46,256 nucleotides of DNA, from positions 1 to 46,256 of the IMG/VR virus record IMGVR_UViG_3300035670_000370; one strand, 5' to 3'. Shown in pieces: positions 13,101-19,220 of this stretch. The notes beneath the pieces are model-generated. The model had not been told where the DNA came from. It ran no database searches and saw nothing but the letters and a program-made list of their open reading frames with translations. How positions within the stretch are numbered: the stretch's first letter is position 1; each line of letters starts with the position of its first letter. The DNA comes from a virus. The translations under genes and the position numbers were made by a program.

Positions 13101-13338
13101 CGGTTGGAATGGGTGGTGTGTACGTCCAGTGTGTGCAGCCGTTCTCGTGAAAAGCTTCTTCAACCTCATCGAAAGACGTGACCATCCATCCATGAGTCGG
13201 AGTATAAAAGAGCAGATTTCCATGAGGATCAGCATCGCGTTGATCGGGTGGGTGTTTTAAATCAAGGATATAAATGTTTTCAGGTAGAGACGCTGGTTTA
13301 CTCCCGAAAGCTTTGGCAGCGTAGTGGTGATGGTTCAA
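13078..13338 (-). CDS. Hypothetical protein (86 aa)
   Basis: The only plausible start is TTG at 13338 (reading MNHHHYAAKAFGSKPASLPE). Then NIYILDLKHPPDQRDADPHG, LLFYTPTHGWMVTSFDEVEE. Good coding pattern with two beta strands and a helix. An in-frame TAG lies just before the TTG. Function unknown. Confidence 0.6.
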   Translation of the reverse strand: MNHHHYAAKAFGSKPASLPENIYILDLKHPPDQRDADPHGNLLFYTPTHGWMVTSFDEVEEAFHENGCTHWTYTPPIPTDARNHLR

Positions 13339-13377
13339 TTGAATCGCGTGGGTAATCTAAAGAAAATCTAAAGATTG

Positions 13378-13440
13378 CTAGAGACAGAGTAGAAGCATCA
13401 TGATCGTGAGTAGTGATGCACTGATGATGACGGCGATCAC
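13378..13440 (-). CDS. Tiny membrane peptide (20 aa)
   Basis: GTG at 13440 overlaps the TGA of the preceding gene (GTGA). The product MIAVIISASLLTIMMLLLCL is entirely hydrophobic, enough for one membrane span. The upstream gene is also a membrane protein, so a two-peptide unit is possible. Supported by overlap and hydrophobicity only. Confidence 0.45.
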   Translation of the reverse strand: MIAVIISASLLTIMMLLLCL

Positions 13441-13712
13441 GGTTTGAGTGGCTGGGCCGGACCGTAGAGCTGTAACTTAGAAACGCAGGCGTACGATTCA
13501 CCGATTGCAGTTGGGTAAGTGATGATCGTACTGATGCCTGTTGGACAGTTATAAATAGTCTGTTGATTGATGATCTTCTGCACTCCTACGATGCAGAGAA
13601 GAGTGATACCTGAGCAGATGATGAAGGGTGTTCGCTTCGCTACGCACTCAGCGGCATTCAGCACTGCGGTCGCTGCTTTCTGCCTGGTGGTGTAGTTGCG
13701 CTTGGAGATCAT
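13437..13712 (-). CDS. Single-pass membrane protein (91 aa)
   Basis: Basic N-terminus MISKRNYTTRQKAATAVLNA, a hydrophobic segment TPFIICSGITLLCIVGV at about residues 28-44, then a C-terminal part with two cysteines (YNCPTG, SYACVSKL) that could form a disulphide outside the cytoplasm. An Rz- or exported-domain-like topology, but no specific family. Its stop overlaps the start of the 20-residue peptide. Confidence 0.65.
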   Translation of the reverse strand: MISKRNYTTRQKAATAVLNAAECVAKRTPFIICSGITLLCIVGVQKIINQQTIYNCPTGISTIITYPTAIGESYACVSKLQLYGPAQPLKP

Positions 13713-13716
13713 GGTG

Positions 13717-13968
13717 TCACTCAGAGAGGTGTACGAGGTGGGCTTCGAGGTAATCGATCACGCAGTTGATCTTGTTTTGGATCTCATCTCGTTCCTGACA
13801 GGCTTTGCTCCAGGCGTCAGGTTCAGCCACGTAGTAGTCCCTGGCGTTGAACTCGATCTCTCGGAATGCCCGTCTGAACTTGAGCAGTTTCCTGTACGCT
13901 GCATCGTAACCCTCGAGCAGCATCTCACGGCTGGTGCCGTTCAGGTGGATGGTTGGGAGTGTTGTCAT
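13717..13968 (-). CDS. Conserved phage/bacterial protein (83 aa)
   Basis: MTTLPTIHLNGTSREMLLEG, then YDAAYRKLLKFRRAFREIEF, NARDYYVAEPDAWSKACQER. The N-terminal 'LPTIHLNGTS' and 'FNARDYYV...W..A..ER' blocks belong to a family found in many phages of diverse hosts, of unknown function. It overlaps its upstream neighbour by 4 bases. Confidence 0.75.
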   Translation of the reverse strand: MTTLPTIHLNGTSREMLLEGYDAAYRKLLKFRRAFREIEFNARDYYVAEPDAWSKACQERDEIQNKINCVIDYLEAHLVHLSE

Positions 13969-14216
13969 GAGTAGTGGGTGACGCGTTGACGGTAGAGCAG
14001 GACGTCGCGCTTCCAGGTGCTCTTTGGGTGGTTGAGGACAGCCTCGAAGGCCTGGTCGACACGGATCTTCGAGCCTCCGTGGTGGAGCATCGAGATGGTG
14101 GCGTTGTCGAGTTCCTGGAGCAGATCACTGACGGGGTCAGCCTTGTGCTGCGGGAGATCGCGACCCTTCTCCTTGTAGTAGTCGTTCCAGTCGTCGGGCA
14201 GTTCAGCGGTAGGCAT
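13965..14216 (-). CDS. Hypothetical protein (83 aa)
   Basis: MPTAELPDDWNDYYKEKGRD, then SDLLQELDNATISMLHHGGS, and a C-terminal helix/strand (DQAFEAVLNHPKSTWKRDV). Coupled to the following gene by a 4-base overlap. Function unknown. Confidence 0.6.
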   Translation of the reverse strand: MPTAELPDDWNDYYKEKGRDLPQHKADPVSDLLQELDNATISMLHHGGSKIRVDQAFEAVLNHPKSTWKRDVLLYRQRVTHYS

Positions 14217-14247
14217 GACTTCAGTGCAGTTGGGTTGGAGTGTGTAG

Positions 14248-14652
14248 TCAGGAGGCTACAGAGCGACCATCGATGTAGATGGTTGGGTTGTTGATCGCGA
14301 TCCCTTTACGCTGTTCGATCTGCTGTTTGGCCTTCAGCATGTCCAGCTCATCCTGCAGGGTGTCGCTGTATGTCCAGCTGGCACGCTCACGGATAGAGAT
14401 GACGAAAGCTTTATCGGTTGTGTACATGCAACGGGTCTGGCCGGACTGCATGGTGTGGAGCAGTCGGCCACGAACAGCCTCGAGTTCATCACGTAGCTCC
14501 TTCATCTGCAGGGAGAGACGACGGAACGTCTCCACATCGGATTCGATCTGAGAGGTGAAGGCAGCCGCACGGATCGACTCCTTCGTTACGATGCGGCGAC
14601 CGACGTTAGGAAGGCCAGGGATGTTGCGCTTGCTCGTCTTGGTGGCGGTCAT
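14248..14652 (-). CDS. Coiled-coil hypothetical protein (134 aa)
   Basis: Basic N-terminus (MTATKTSKRNIPGLPNVGRR), a coiled coil SDVETFRRLSLQMKELRDEL continuing to about residue 70, then a small alpha/beta end (CMYTTDKAFVISIRERASW, INNPTIYIDGRSVAS). The leader is AC-rich and preceded by a 9-bp hairpin (14680-14701). Function unknown. Confidence 0.65.
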   Translation of the reverse strand: MTATKTSKRNIPGLPNVGRRIVTKESIRAAAFTSQIESDVETFRRLSLQMKELRDELEAVRGRLLHTMQSGQTRCMYTTDKAFVISIRERASWTYSDTLQDELDMLKAKQQIEQRKGIAINNPTIYIDGRSVAS

Positions 14653-14679
14653 GGTGTGGTGTTGGTGGGTGGTGCGGTT

Positions 14680-14701
14680 GCGGGCCTCGGATGAGACCCG
14701 C
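14680..14701 (-). other. GC-rich hairpin in a leader
   Basis: Nine-pair stem GCGGGTCTC / GAGGCCCGC on the minus-strand RNA with the loop ATCC, about 30 bases before the ATG at 14652. No T-run, so more likely a leader structure than a terminator. Confidence 0.45.
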
Positions 14702-14751
14702 TGAGAGTGTTCTAGGTCATCCCCTGAGGAATGGCTGTATATGAGAACACA

Positions 14752-15075
14752 CTATTTGCAAAGCTTTACAGGCGTCGGCTCGAAATATTGATCCCTCTCA
14801 ATGGGAAGACCGAGAGGCCCACGCAGCTCCTGGAGCTCATCGATGTTGAAGTAGCCGAGCTCGCACTCCAGCCCGCAAACCAGGCCGAAGCATTCGTTAG
14901 TCTCGGGGTCGCGTTCGGTGACGTACCACGTCCAGTTTGAATCAGGTGTGAAGAGCTTTACGAAAGCTATGGCTTCATCACCGAGACCATCTTGTGAGTA
15001 GAGTGCCGGCAACTTCTTCTCGAGTGCTTTGGTGAGCAGCTTCACTGGTTTGAAGTGGCTAGTTTGTGCTTCCAT
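14752..15075 (-). CDS. DUF2958-like protein (107 aa)
   Basis: After a short N-terminal extension the sequence reads VKLLTKALEKKLPALYSQDG, LGDEAIAFVKLFTPDSNWTW, then FGLVCGLECELGYFNIDELQ and IERDQYFEPTP. These blocks are diagnostic of the DUF2958 family (LLtkel..klP.LYsqe..gd..a.vKfFtP.s.wtWY...), found on phages and plasmids; its function is unproven. The length is normal. The gene is alone between non-overlapping neighbours. Confidence 0.88.
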   Translation of the reverse strand: MEAQTSHFKPVKLLTKALEKKLPALYSQDGLGDEAIAFVKLFTPDSNWTWYVTERDPETNECFGLVCGLECELGYFNIDELQELRGPLGLPIERDQYFEPTPVKLCK

Positions 15076-15083
15076 GGTGTCAG

Positions 15084-15245
15084 TCAGAATGCGATGTAAG
15101 GTGTAGCGTCACGACCGTTCGGTGTGTCGATGTCGAGCACTTCGATCCGTTGGATGTTGGTGCCACCCTCAATGCGAGGGATGATGTCATTGGGATCGAG
15201 ACCTTCTCGGTGTTCGATCTGCACTAAAACGTAAGCAGTGGCCAT
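15084..15245 (-). CDS. Small hypothetical protein (53 aa)
   Basis: MATAYVLVQIEHREGLDPND, then IEGGTNIQRIEVLDIDTPNG, ending ATPYIAF. A beta-rich small domain, with an AC-rich leader (ACACACCACAACCACC before ATG). The frame is closed by clear start and stop codons and fills the gap between two genes. Confidence 0.65.
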   Translation of the reverse strand: MATAYVLVQIEHREGLDPNDIIPRIEGGTNIQRIEVLDIDTPNGRDATPYIAF

Positions 15246-15260
15246 GGTGGTTGTGGTGTG

Positions 15261-15467
15261 TCAGTTGATTGATTCGATGAAGCCGAGCTCGAGATCATGG
15301 AGAGGACCGTGGTCACCACGTCTTTCGAGGCGATACCAGTTGAGCTCCCAGCCACACTCCTGGCGGTCGTCGCGGATGAGGGACTCGAGATCTTTGAGAT
15401 CTTCCAGACCACCGGATAGTTTGATCCGTACCTTGTGTGGATCTCGATTGCGGCGGGCGTCAGACAT
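15261..15467 (-). CDS. Small hypothetical protein (68 aa)
   Basis: Start at ATG 15467: MSDARRNRDPHKVRIKLSGG, then LESLIRDDRQECGWELNWYR and LERRGDHGPLHDLELGFIES. A strand-helix-strand-strand arrangement. The frame upstream of this Met overlaps the RlpA-like gene and is unlikely to be translated. Function unknown. Confidence 0.65.
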   Translation of the reverse strand: MSDARRNRDPHKVRIKLSGGLEDLKDLESLIRDDRQECGWELNWYRLERRGDHGPLHDLELGFIESIN

Positions 15468-15495
15468 TGCAGGGCAGATTAAGAAAAGGTTAAGG

Positions 15496-15825
15496 TCAGT
15501 AGGAGATGCGAACCTCAGCGATGCCATCAAGTGGCACACCGAGACGATAGGCAGCCCCAGCACTTAGGTCGATTGAGTTGCAGTCACAGCGATCGGTGAT
15601 GGTCACCAGCAGACGACGTGAGCCGTTCCGGACGGTCACCTGGGTGCCGCAACCGAGCCATGGATGCGCTGCGCTGACTTCCCAGTGCTGATATGTGTCA
15701 CCACAGAATGTGGTTCTACCGTGGTACCAGGAGTCGTACACAGTGGCGGTAACGGGCCGACCTGTGTGGTGCGCGAGCACTGGCTGGTTGAGCAGCGCGA
15801 TGGCGAGCAGGGTGCGTTTGAACAT
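15496..15825 (-). CDS. Secreted RlpA-like protein (double-psi beta-barrel)
   Basis: 109 residues with a signal peptide (MFKRTLLAIALLNQPVLAHH; cleavage probably after VLA). The mature part has the RlpA/expansin-type DPBB pattern: TATVYDSWYHGRTTFCGDTY, AAHPWLGCGTQVTVRN, LLVTITDRCDCNSIDLSAGA and LGVPLDGIAEVRI. In bacteria RlpA cuts naked glycan strands at the septum; the catalytic Asp/Glu positions cannot be confirmed by eye. Four cysteines suggest disulphides outside the cytoplasm. No SPOR domain. A role in lysis or cell-wall remodelling during infection is inferred. Ribosome site AAGGAG. Confidence 0.8.
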   Translation of the reverse strand: MFKRTLLAIALLNQPVLAHHTGRPVTATVYDSWYHGRTTFCGDTYQHWEVSAAHPWLGCGTQVTVRNGSRRLLVTITDRCDCNSIDLSAGAAYRLGVPLDGIAEVRISY

Positions 15826-15888
15826 GTGAGGCTCCTTGCTAAGTGGAGTGCTCCGGCATCCTGGCCCAGGCCGGGGTTGGGCATGTGA
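15826..15888 (-). other. Intergenic hairpin-and-leader module, copy 1
   Basis: On the minus strand, directly after the stop of gene 15889, comes GCCCA-ACCCCGGCC-TGGGC (5-bp stem, 9-base loop), then CCAGGATGCCGG, then the leader box CCACTTAGCAAGGAG and the ATG. The same order occurs at 16429, 16687 and 19221. Confidence 0.7.
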
Positions 15889-16428
15889 TCAGAACAGTTC
15901 GAGAAGCTCCTCCATAGGTTTGTTCGCGTCAGCTACCCGACCACCAGGGAATGCGGAATCGGGCATGTAGCGCTCCTGTGGTGCAGAGTCGTACATCGCG
16001 GATTGCCACCGAGCACGGCCGGCAGACTTGTGGCCAGTCAGACGCTCAGCCAGCATCTCAGCCACCAGCTCCAGCATCTCACGGTATGGATCGCCTGCGA
16101 CTTCCATCTGCGCGGTCATCGGCAGGCAGACATCAGCACCGGTGTGGAACCGTGCCATGCGCCAGATGAAGTAGGCGCGGCTGTCATCCGGGCGCTTCGA
16201 GCGCAGCGTACCAGGCTTGCGACCCTTCACTGCTTTGACCAGTGCGGCCAGATCAGGCTTGGTGAAGTGACCCAAGCCGTCACACCACAGGCAAGGCCTC
16301 TCCTTCCTGGGGTAGATCGTGCCATCGACAGCGGTGAAGCCCTCGTAGACGTTGATCATGGTGCCATTGCAGCGGCCGCAAGGCAGCGTGTCAGACTCGA
16401 ATTGATCTTGGAGAGTGTCGGTGTTCAT
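15889..16428 (-). CDS. Zinc-finger hypothetical protein (179 aa)
   Basis: The N-terminus has a DnaJ-type pair of cysteine knuckles: LPCGRCNGTMINVYEG and ERPCLWCDGLGHF. After this, FIWRMARFHTGADVCLPMTA and a helical region with MLELVAEMLAERLTGHKSAG. Zinc binding is likely. A similar N-terminal knuckle protein is common in phages, with no established role. Ribosome site AAAGGA. The 3' end is followed by the hairpin module. Confidence 0.7.
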   Translation of the reverse strand: MNTDTLQDQFESDTLPCGRCNGTMINVYEGFTAVDGTIYPRKERPCLWCDGLGHFTKPDLAALVKAVKGRKPGTLRSKRPDDSRAYFIWRMARFHTGADVCLPMTAQMEVAGDPYREMLELVAEMLAERLTGHKSAGRARWQSAMYDSAPQERYMPDSAFPGGRVADANKPMEELLELF

Positions 16429-16488
16429 GGTGATCCTTTCTAAGAGGTGATGCCAGCATCCAAGCCCAGGCTGGTGTTGGGCAGCTGG
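16429..16488 (-). other. Intergenic hairpin-and-leader module, copy 2
   Basis: Minus strand: GCCCA-ACACCAGCC-TGGGC hairpin, GGATGCTGGCATCACC, then CCTCTTAGAAAGGATCACC and the ATG at 16428. The loop and flanks differ from copy 1, but the stem is kept. Confidence 0.65.
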
Positions 16489-16686
16489 TCAGTGGAAGAG
16501 GCGCGAACCAGGCCCGAAGTCTTGCAGTAGCTCTGGGAATGCCTGTTCGATCCTAGCTTTATTGCGAGGGTCTGCTGCAAACCAGGCGCGTGCCAGCTTC
16601 GAGCAGAACCCGCCGCCGTTGCGCTCCATAGCTTCAAAGGTCTGATGCAGTTGCATGCGATCAAACGCGGTGGTGGTGGTGGACAT
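16489..16686 (-). CDS. Conserved small protein (65 aa)
   Basis: Start at ATG 16686 (MSTTTTAFDRMQLHQTFEAM), 8 bases after GGAG. The core RNGGGFCSKLARAWFAADPR then RIEQAFPELLQDFGPGS matches a small family spread over phages and bacteria ('NGGxFxxxLAxAWxxADxxNxxRxxxAFPxLxxxYGPGS'), function unknown. Confidence 0.78.
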   Translation of the reverse strand: MSTTTTAFDRMQLHQTFEAMERNGGGFCSKLARAWFAADPRNKARIEQAFPELLQDFGPGSRLFH

Positions 16687-16754
16687 GGTGTGGCTCCGTA
16701 CTAAGTGGAAGACCGGCATCCTGGCCCAGGCCGGGGTTGGGCATGTGATCAGAA
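16687..16754 (-). other. Intergenic hairpin-and-leader module, copy 3
   Basis: Nearly identical to copy 1: GCCCA-ACCCCGGCC-TGGGC, CCAGGATGCCGG, then CCACTTAGTACGGAG, CCACACC and the ATG at 16686. A recent duplication of the whole module is likely. Confidence 0.7.
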
Positions 16755-16904
16755 CTATACCCGCTGGATCTGCTCGATGTCGAACCCAGGATGCTCCCGG
16801 TGGACATGGTCGATGCAGTCATCTATGTCGATGCATTTCTCGATGGTGAGGAACACCAGCTTATGGGTGATGGGATGTTCGAGAATAACTTTAAAGGTCA
16901 GCAT
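16755..16904 (-). CDS. Small hypothetical protein (49 aa)
   Basis: Start at ATG 16904 (MLTFKVILEHPITHKLVFLT), with the CCACCTAGTACGGAG leader box just upstream. Continues IEKCIDIDDCIDHVHREHPG, FDIEQIQRV. A beta-beta-alpha-beta small fold. The frame continues upstream into the non-coding stretch but there is no start that fits better. Function unknown. Confidence 0.65.
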   Translation of the reverse strand: MLTFKVILEHPITHKLVFLTIEKCIDIDDCIDHVHREHPGFDIEQIQRV

Positions 16905-17048
16905 GGCTGGCTCCGTACTAGGTGGAGGTGAGCGGTGTTCCCGTTCGGTATTGAACCTAGCGCATCGGGGTTGGCCGTCGCCGGGTGTTAATGAATCAAC
17001 ACAGTTCCCGATTAAGTGCAGAGGTTTGCACAGGGACAGTAGCACGTG

Positions 17049-17102
17049 CAGAGCGTGTGGATCGCGTGAACCATACAGAGCGTATGGATCATGTAACCAC
17101 TC
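17049..17102. repeat. Tandem 27-base repeat
   Basis: Two imperfect units beginning CAGAGCGTGTGGATCGCGTG and CAGAGCGTATGGATCATGTA, exactly 27 bases apart, within the gene-free stretch. Confidence 0.75.
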
Positions 17103-17413
17103 GAACCACGAAACCCTACCAAAAGTTTTCCACACCCTCACGTTAAGTACAAAGCCTTACCCCCACGAATCGTCAGGCGAGAGGCTTGACATCCGTTGCG
17201 GCGCAAGGGTTTTCAAGGGAGGGGTCGTGAGGCCCTTAGGTTATATAAGCCTATTAAGTGCAAAGAATTGCATCAAAAAAGCCTCAATAACCATATAACA
17301 GTGCCGTTATACGACCCATTTCGGGCGCATTTCGGGCCTGTACAGGGCCTTGCACTCTGTCCAGCGTACCTGCACGAGTGACAGGTACTCAGGAAACGTG
17401 AAAAACACGTAAA

Positions 17414-17479
17414 AGCGACTGCTTTGGTCGCTCTGATCCATCCTACCGCACCGCCAAAACCGCTTAAAACTCAGTTATA
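17414..17479 (-). ncRNA. Possible short transcript: TATAAC box to hairpin
   Basis: A minus-strand TATAAC at 17474-17479 (as in the other cassettes) is followed about 35-50 bases later by an AGCGAC/GTCGCT hairpin (17414-17432) and TTTTACGTGTTTTT. This would give either a tiny RNA or an attenuated leader. Very tentative. Confidence 0.3.
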
Positions 17480-17552
17480 TTGCGAAAAAGTGTAAATTAC
17501 GCCGTATTGCGCACTATCAACAACAATTTGCTGCTCACTATCAACTATCAAC
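17474..17552 (-). promoter_or_regulatory. Promoter-like module D: TATAAC box with three ACTATCAAC repeats
   Basis: Three copies of ACTATCAAC (17513, 17537, 17544; the last two overlap) lie upstream of TATAAC on the minus strand. The same combination precedes the genes at 18475 and 18916. Confidence 0.5.
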
Positions 17553-17554
17553 AT

Positions 17555-17577
17555 GAAAAAAGCCCCTTTCGGGGCTG
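17555..17577 (-). terminator. Intrinsic terminator (minus strand)
   Basis: AGCCCC-GAAA-GGGGCT stem with a GNRA-type loop followed by TTTTT on the minus strand. It ends the gene at 17581. Confidence 0.85.
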
Positions 17578-17580
17578 ATT

Positions 17581-17709
17581 TCAGAGTGTGAAGTCCGAGT
17601 CTCCGTCGCATTCATCCCATTGTTCGGCAGTTTCTGGGGTGATGTCGTCGTCGTCGCCGGGTTCTTGCCACTCGTAGGGCACAATCCAGCCGAGATAGGG
17701 TGATTCCAT
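17581..17709 (-). CDS. Small acidic protein (42 aa)
   Basis: Start at ATG 17709: MESPYLGWIVPYEWQEPGDD, then acidic DDITPETAEQWDECDGDSDF. It lies between a strong terminator and the DUF7227-like gene, 52 bases downstream of the latter. Strongly acidic; DNA mimicry is conceivable but unproven. Short, so moderate confidence. Confidence 0.5.
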   Translation of the reverse strand: MESPYLGWIVPYEWQEPGDDDDITPETAEQWDECDGDSDFTL

Positions 17710-17761
17710 GATGAGATCGGTGTGAAATGGGTGGAATGGGGGCCGCAGCCCCCGTATTTGA

Positions 17762-18475
17762 TCAGGCAGCGACAAAACGGCCGCCTTTTGCCCCATGGGC
17801 ATTGATCACGACGTCAGCGCTGGCCCCATCGCACAAGGTGCAACGCTCACAAGTCGTCTTGGCTCCTCTTTCAACGCTAGCCGCGCAGTGCACGAGACCT
17901 GCGGGATCAGACTCACCGGCGGGTTTTACCAGGAAGGTGCGCCAACCGTGAGCCGTAGCTTCCAGGTAATCGGCAAAGCCATCACAGGATGCCTGGCAGA
18001 CGCCCTTCAGGTGCTGAGCCCAGGGTTGGCGCCATTGGTGCGTGTAGCCGGTGCGAGCCCCGACACGATGCAGGAATTGATCCCACACTTCAGCCGGAAC
18101 CATGGCGGGATCACCTGCAGCGCCAAGCCGGACAATTGCATCGTTGAAAAGGTGCCAATCCGAGCCGATGTGGGGATAGCCGCCGCGCCGGTAGCATTCC
18201 CAGATCGACCGTGGGGCCTGGCCCCAATTGACGTAGCACGAGCCTAGGTTGAGCCCGTGGTGGGGGCAGTCGCCGCAGTTGGCACGTCCGGCTTCAGTAT
18301 TGAAAGCCTCTACCGGGTGCAGATCCTGGCGCAGAATCCAGATTTGCAGCATGCTGCCAGTCTTGCCATTGGCCGACTGTTTGCTGAGCCCCGTCACGAT
18401 GCAGACAAGCGGAGAGCCGTCCACAGGGCTGGGGCCTTCCCACAGGATGCGGCCATTCAGGTTTGGTTTGGTCAT
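17762..18475 (-). CDS. DUF7227-like conserved phage protein (237 aa)
   Basis: Opens with LNGRILWEGPSPVDGSPLVC and IVTGLSKQSANGKTGSMLQI, then WILRQDLHPVEAFNTEAGRA, CGDCPHHGLNLGSCYVNWGQ and a segment HQWRQPWAQHLKGVCQASCD. This order is that of a phage family I recall as DUF7227: 'NGKTGxMxQ.WIlr.d..P..A...g.D..iCGDCPhRg...CYVn.gqaP'. Several conserved cysteines suggest metal binding, and a second CxxC (CERCTLCDG) lies near the end. Enzymatic role unknown; the size is typical. Own promoter-like module upstream. Confidence 0.85.
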   Translation of the reverse strand: MTKPNLNGRILWEGPSPVDGSPLVCIVTGLSKQSANGKTGSMLQIWILRQDLHPVEAFNTEAGRANCGDCPHHGLNLGSCYVNWGQAPRSIWECYRRGGYPHIGSDWHLFNDAIVRLGAAGDPAMVPAEVWDQFLHRVGARTGYTHQWRQPWAQHLKGVCQASCDGFADYLEATAHGWRTFLVKPAGESDPAGLVHCAASVERGAKTTCERCTLCDGASADVVINAHGAKGGRFVAA

Positions 18476-18556
18476 CGCGTACTAAGTGCGAGTGAATGAT
18501 CGGGTTCGATCCCGATGAGCAAATCCTAGGCCATCGGCGCCCACCGAAACCGAAAA

Positions 18557-18612
18557 GTTATAACTCTTCACATGTCACATTCCTTCGTTAAACACTATCA
18601 ACAACTATCAAC
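18557..18612 (-). promoter_or_regulatory. Promoter-like module A
   Basis: Minus strand, in order: two ACTATCAAC repeats (18594, 18604), AACGAAGGAATGTGACATGTGA without a gap to GAGTTATAAC (box 18557-18562), then a shared GCCGATGGCCTA and a hairpin ATCGGG/CCCGAT in the leader of gene 18475. Modules B (18976) and, in part, C (19760) repeat the arrangement. Confidence 0.55.
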
Positions 18613-18626
18613 TTTATAAAAGTTGA

Positions 18627-18650
18627 TAAAAAAGGGGGCCGGAGCCCCCT
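18627..18650 (-). terminator. Intrinsic terminator (minus strand)
   Basis: GGGGGC-TCCG-GCCCCC stem followed by TTTTTT on the minus strand, directly after gene 18656. A palindrome TCAACTTTATAAAAGTTGA (18608-18626) abuts it. Confidence 0.88.
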
Positions 18651-18655
18651 GGTAG

Positions 18656-18916
18656 TTAACCGTACGCTGCGACAATCTCCTCGTGACAATTGTCGCAGGC
18701 CAGCTCCTTATCTTCATAGTTGACGGCAAGCCAAACTACGTTCCAGCCGTCGGACCCTGTGGTGGTGCCGATCAGATCGCGTTCAGTCTTACAGCAGCTG
18801 CTGCAAAGGCAGCCGCCATCGGACGTGACAGCGTAGCGAGGGTAACCGCCTGGCCACGTGAACGGTTCACGGGCCAAGGTGTCGGCGAGGCGGAGTGATT
18901 TGGATGCGGTGGTCAT
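18656..18916 (-). CDS. Conserved small zinc-binding phage protein (86 aa)
   Basis: Contains AREPFTWPGGYPRYAVTSDG, GCLCSSCCKTE, WNVVWLAVNYEDKELACDNC and HEEIVAAYG. The 'WPGGYxxxAxTxDGxxLCxxC...C..C' pattern belongs to a family carried by many phages of varied hosts. Two cysteine pairs imply a zinc site. Function not known. It is a single-gene cassette with its own promoter-like module and terminator. Confidence 0.82.
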   Translation of the reverse strand: MTTASKSLRLADTLAREPFTWPGGYPRYAVTSDGGCLCSSCCKTERDLIGTTTGSDGWNVVWLAVNYEDKELACDNCHEEIVAAYG

Positions 18917-18975
18917 CGCTTCTAGGGCGAACTACCCCATCACTGTAGGCCATCGGCTACCCCTGGCGCCGAAAA

Positions 18976-19028
18976 GTTATAACTCTTCACATGTAACATT
19001 CCTTCGTTAATCACTATCAACTATCAAC
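18976..19028 (-). promoter_or_regulatory. Promoter-like module B
   Basis: Two overlapping ACTATCAAC copies (19013, 19020), then the same ACGAAGGAATGT, ACATGTGAAGAGTTATAAC (box 18976-18981) as module A, nearly identical over about 45 bases, then GCCGATGGCCTA. It precedes gene 18916. Confidence 0.55.
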
Positions 19029-19029
19029 T

Positions 19030-19055
19030 AAAAAAAAGGGGGGGCCGTAGCCCCC
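19030..19055 (-). terminator. Intrinsic terminator (minus strand)
   Basis: GGGGGC-TACG-GCCCCC stem followed by TTTTTTT on the minus strand, 7 bases after the stop of gene 19062. Confidence 0.88.
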
Positions 19056-19061
19056 TGGTGA

Positions 19062-19220
19062 TTAGTCAACCGGGGTCAGTGCCCCATCAAGAATGTCAAC
19101 CCAGGCGTGGGGGTAGACGTGCTCCCATAGGTAGCAAGCATGATCCGCGTCCGCGTAGGTCTCACACTCGACCAACACCTCCCAGGTGCCTTCGTCTGTC
19201 ATGCGTCCGACTTTGTACAT
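19062..19220 (-). CDS. Small acidic protein (52 aa)
   Basis: MYKVGRMTDEGTWEVLVECE, then TYADADHACYLWEHVYPHAW, ending VDILDGALTPVD. The ATG follows the CCACCTAGCACGGAG leader box at 7 bases. A strand-strand-helix-strand fold is likely. Family not recognised. Confidence 0.7.
   Translation of the reverse strand: MYKVGRMTDEGTWEVLVECETYADADHACYLWEHVYPHAWVDILDGALTPVD

Larger units (their letters stand above)
16905..17554. other. Gene-free stretch: candidate control region or origin
   Basis: About 650 bases without a convincing gene on either strand. It holds a leader box (16905-16925), a tandem 27-base imperfect repeat (17049-17102), three copies of TTAAGTRCARAG (17012, 17143, 17254), a TATAAC/GTTATA inverted pair (17294-17311), two CATTTCGGGC repeats near 17320, a small hairpin (17414-17432) and three ACTATCAAC copies. 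Iterated motifs in a gene-free region suit a replication origin or a regulatory hub; nothing proves either. Confidence 0.5.

Noticed and set aside
16003-16443. 146-codon plus-strand frame opposite the zinc-finger gene
   Set aside because: The minus-strand frame has paired CxxC motifs, an AAAGGA ribosome site and a conserved leader; the plus frame is its shadow.
17196-17381. Plus-strand frame of 61 codons in the gene-free region
   Set aside because: No ribosome site, atypical composition (RGREALRLYKPIKCK), and it runs through repeated motifs; likely chance.
18495-18520. tRNA-like T-arm (GGTTCGATCCC)
   Set aside because: It is a simple hairpin with a 6-base loop; no acceptor, D or anticodon arms can be drawn around it on either strand.
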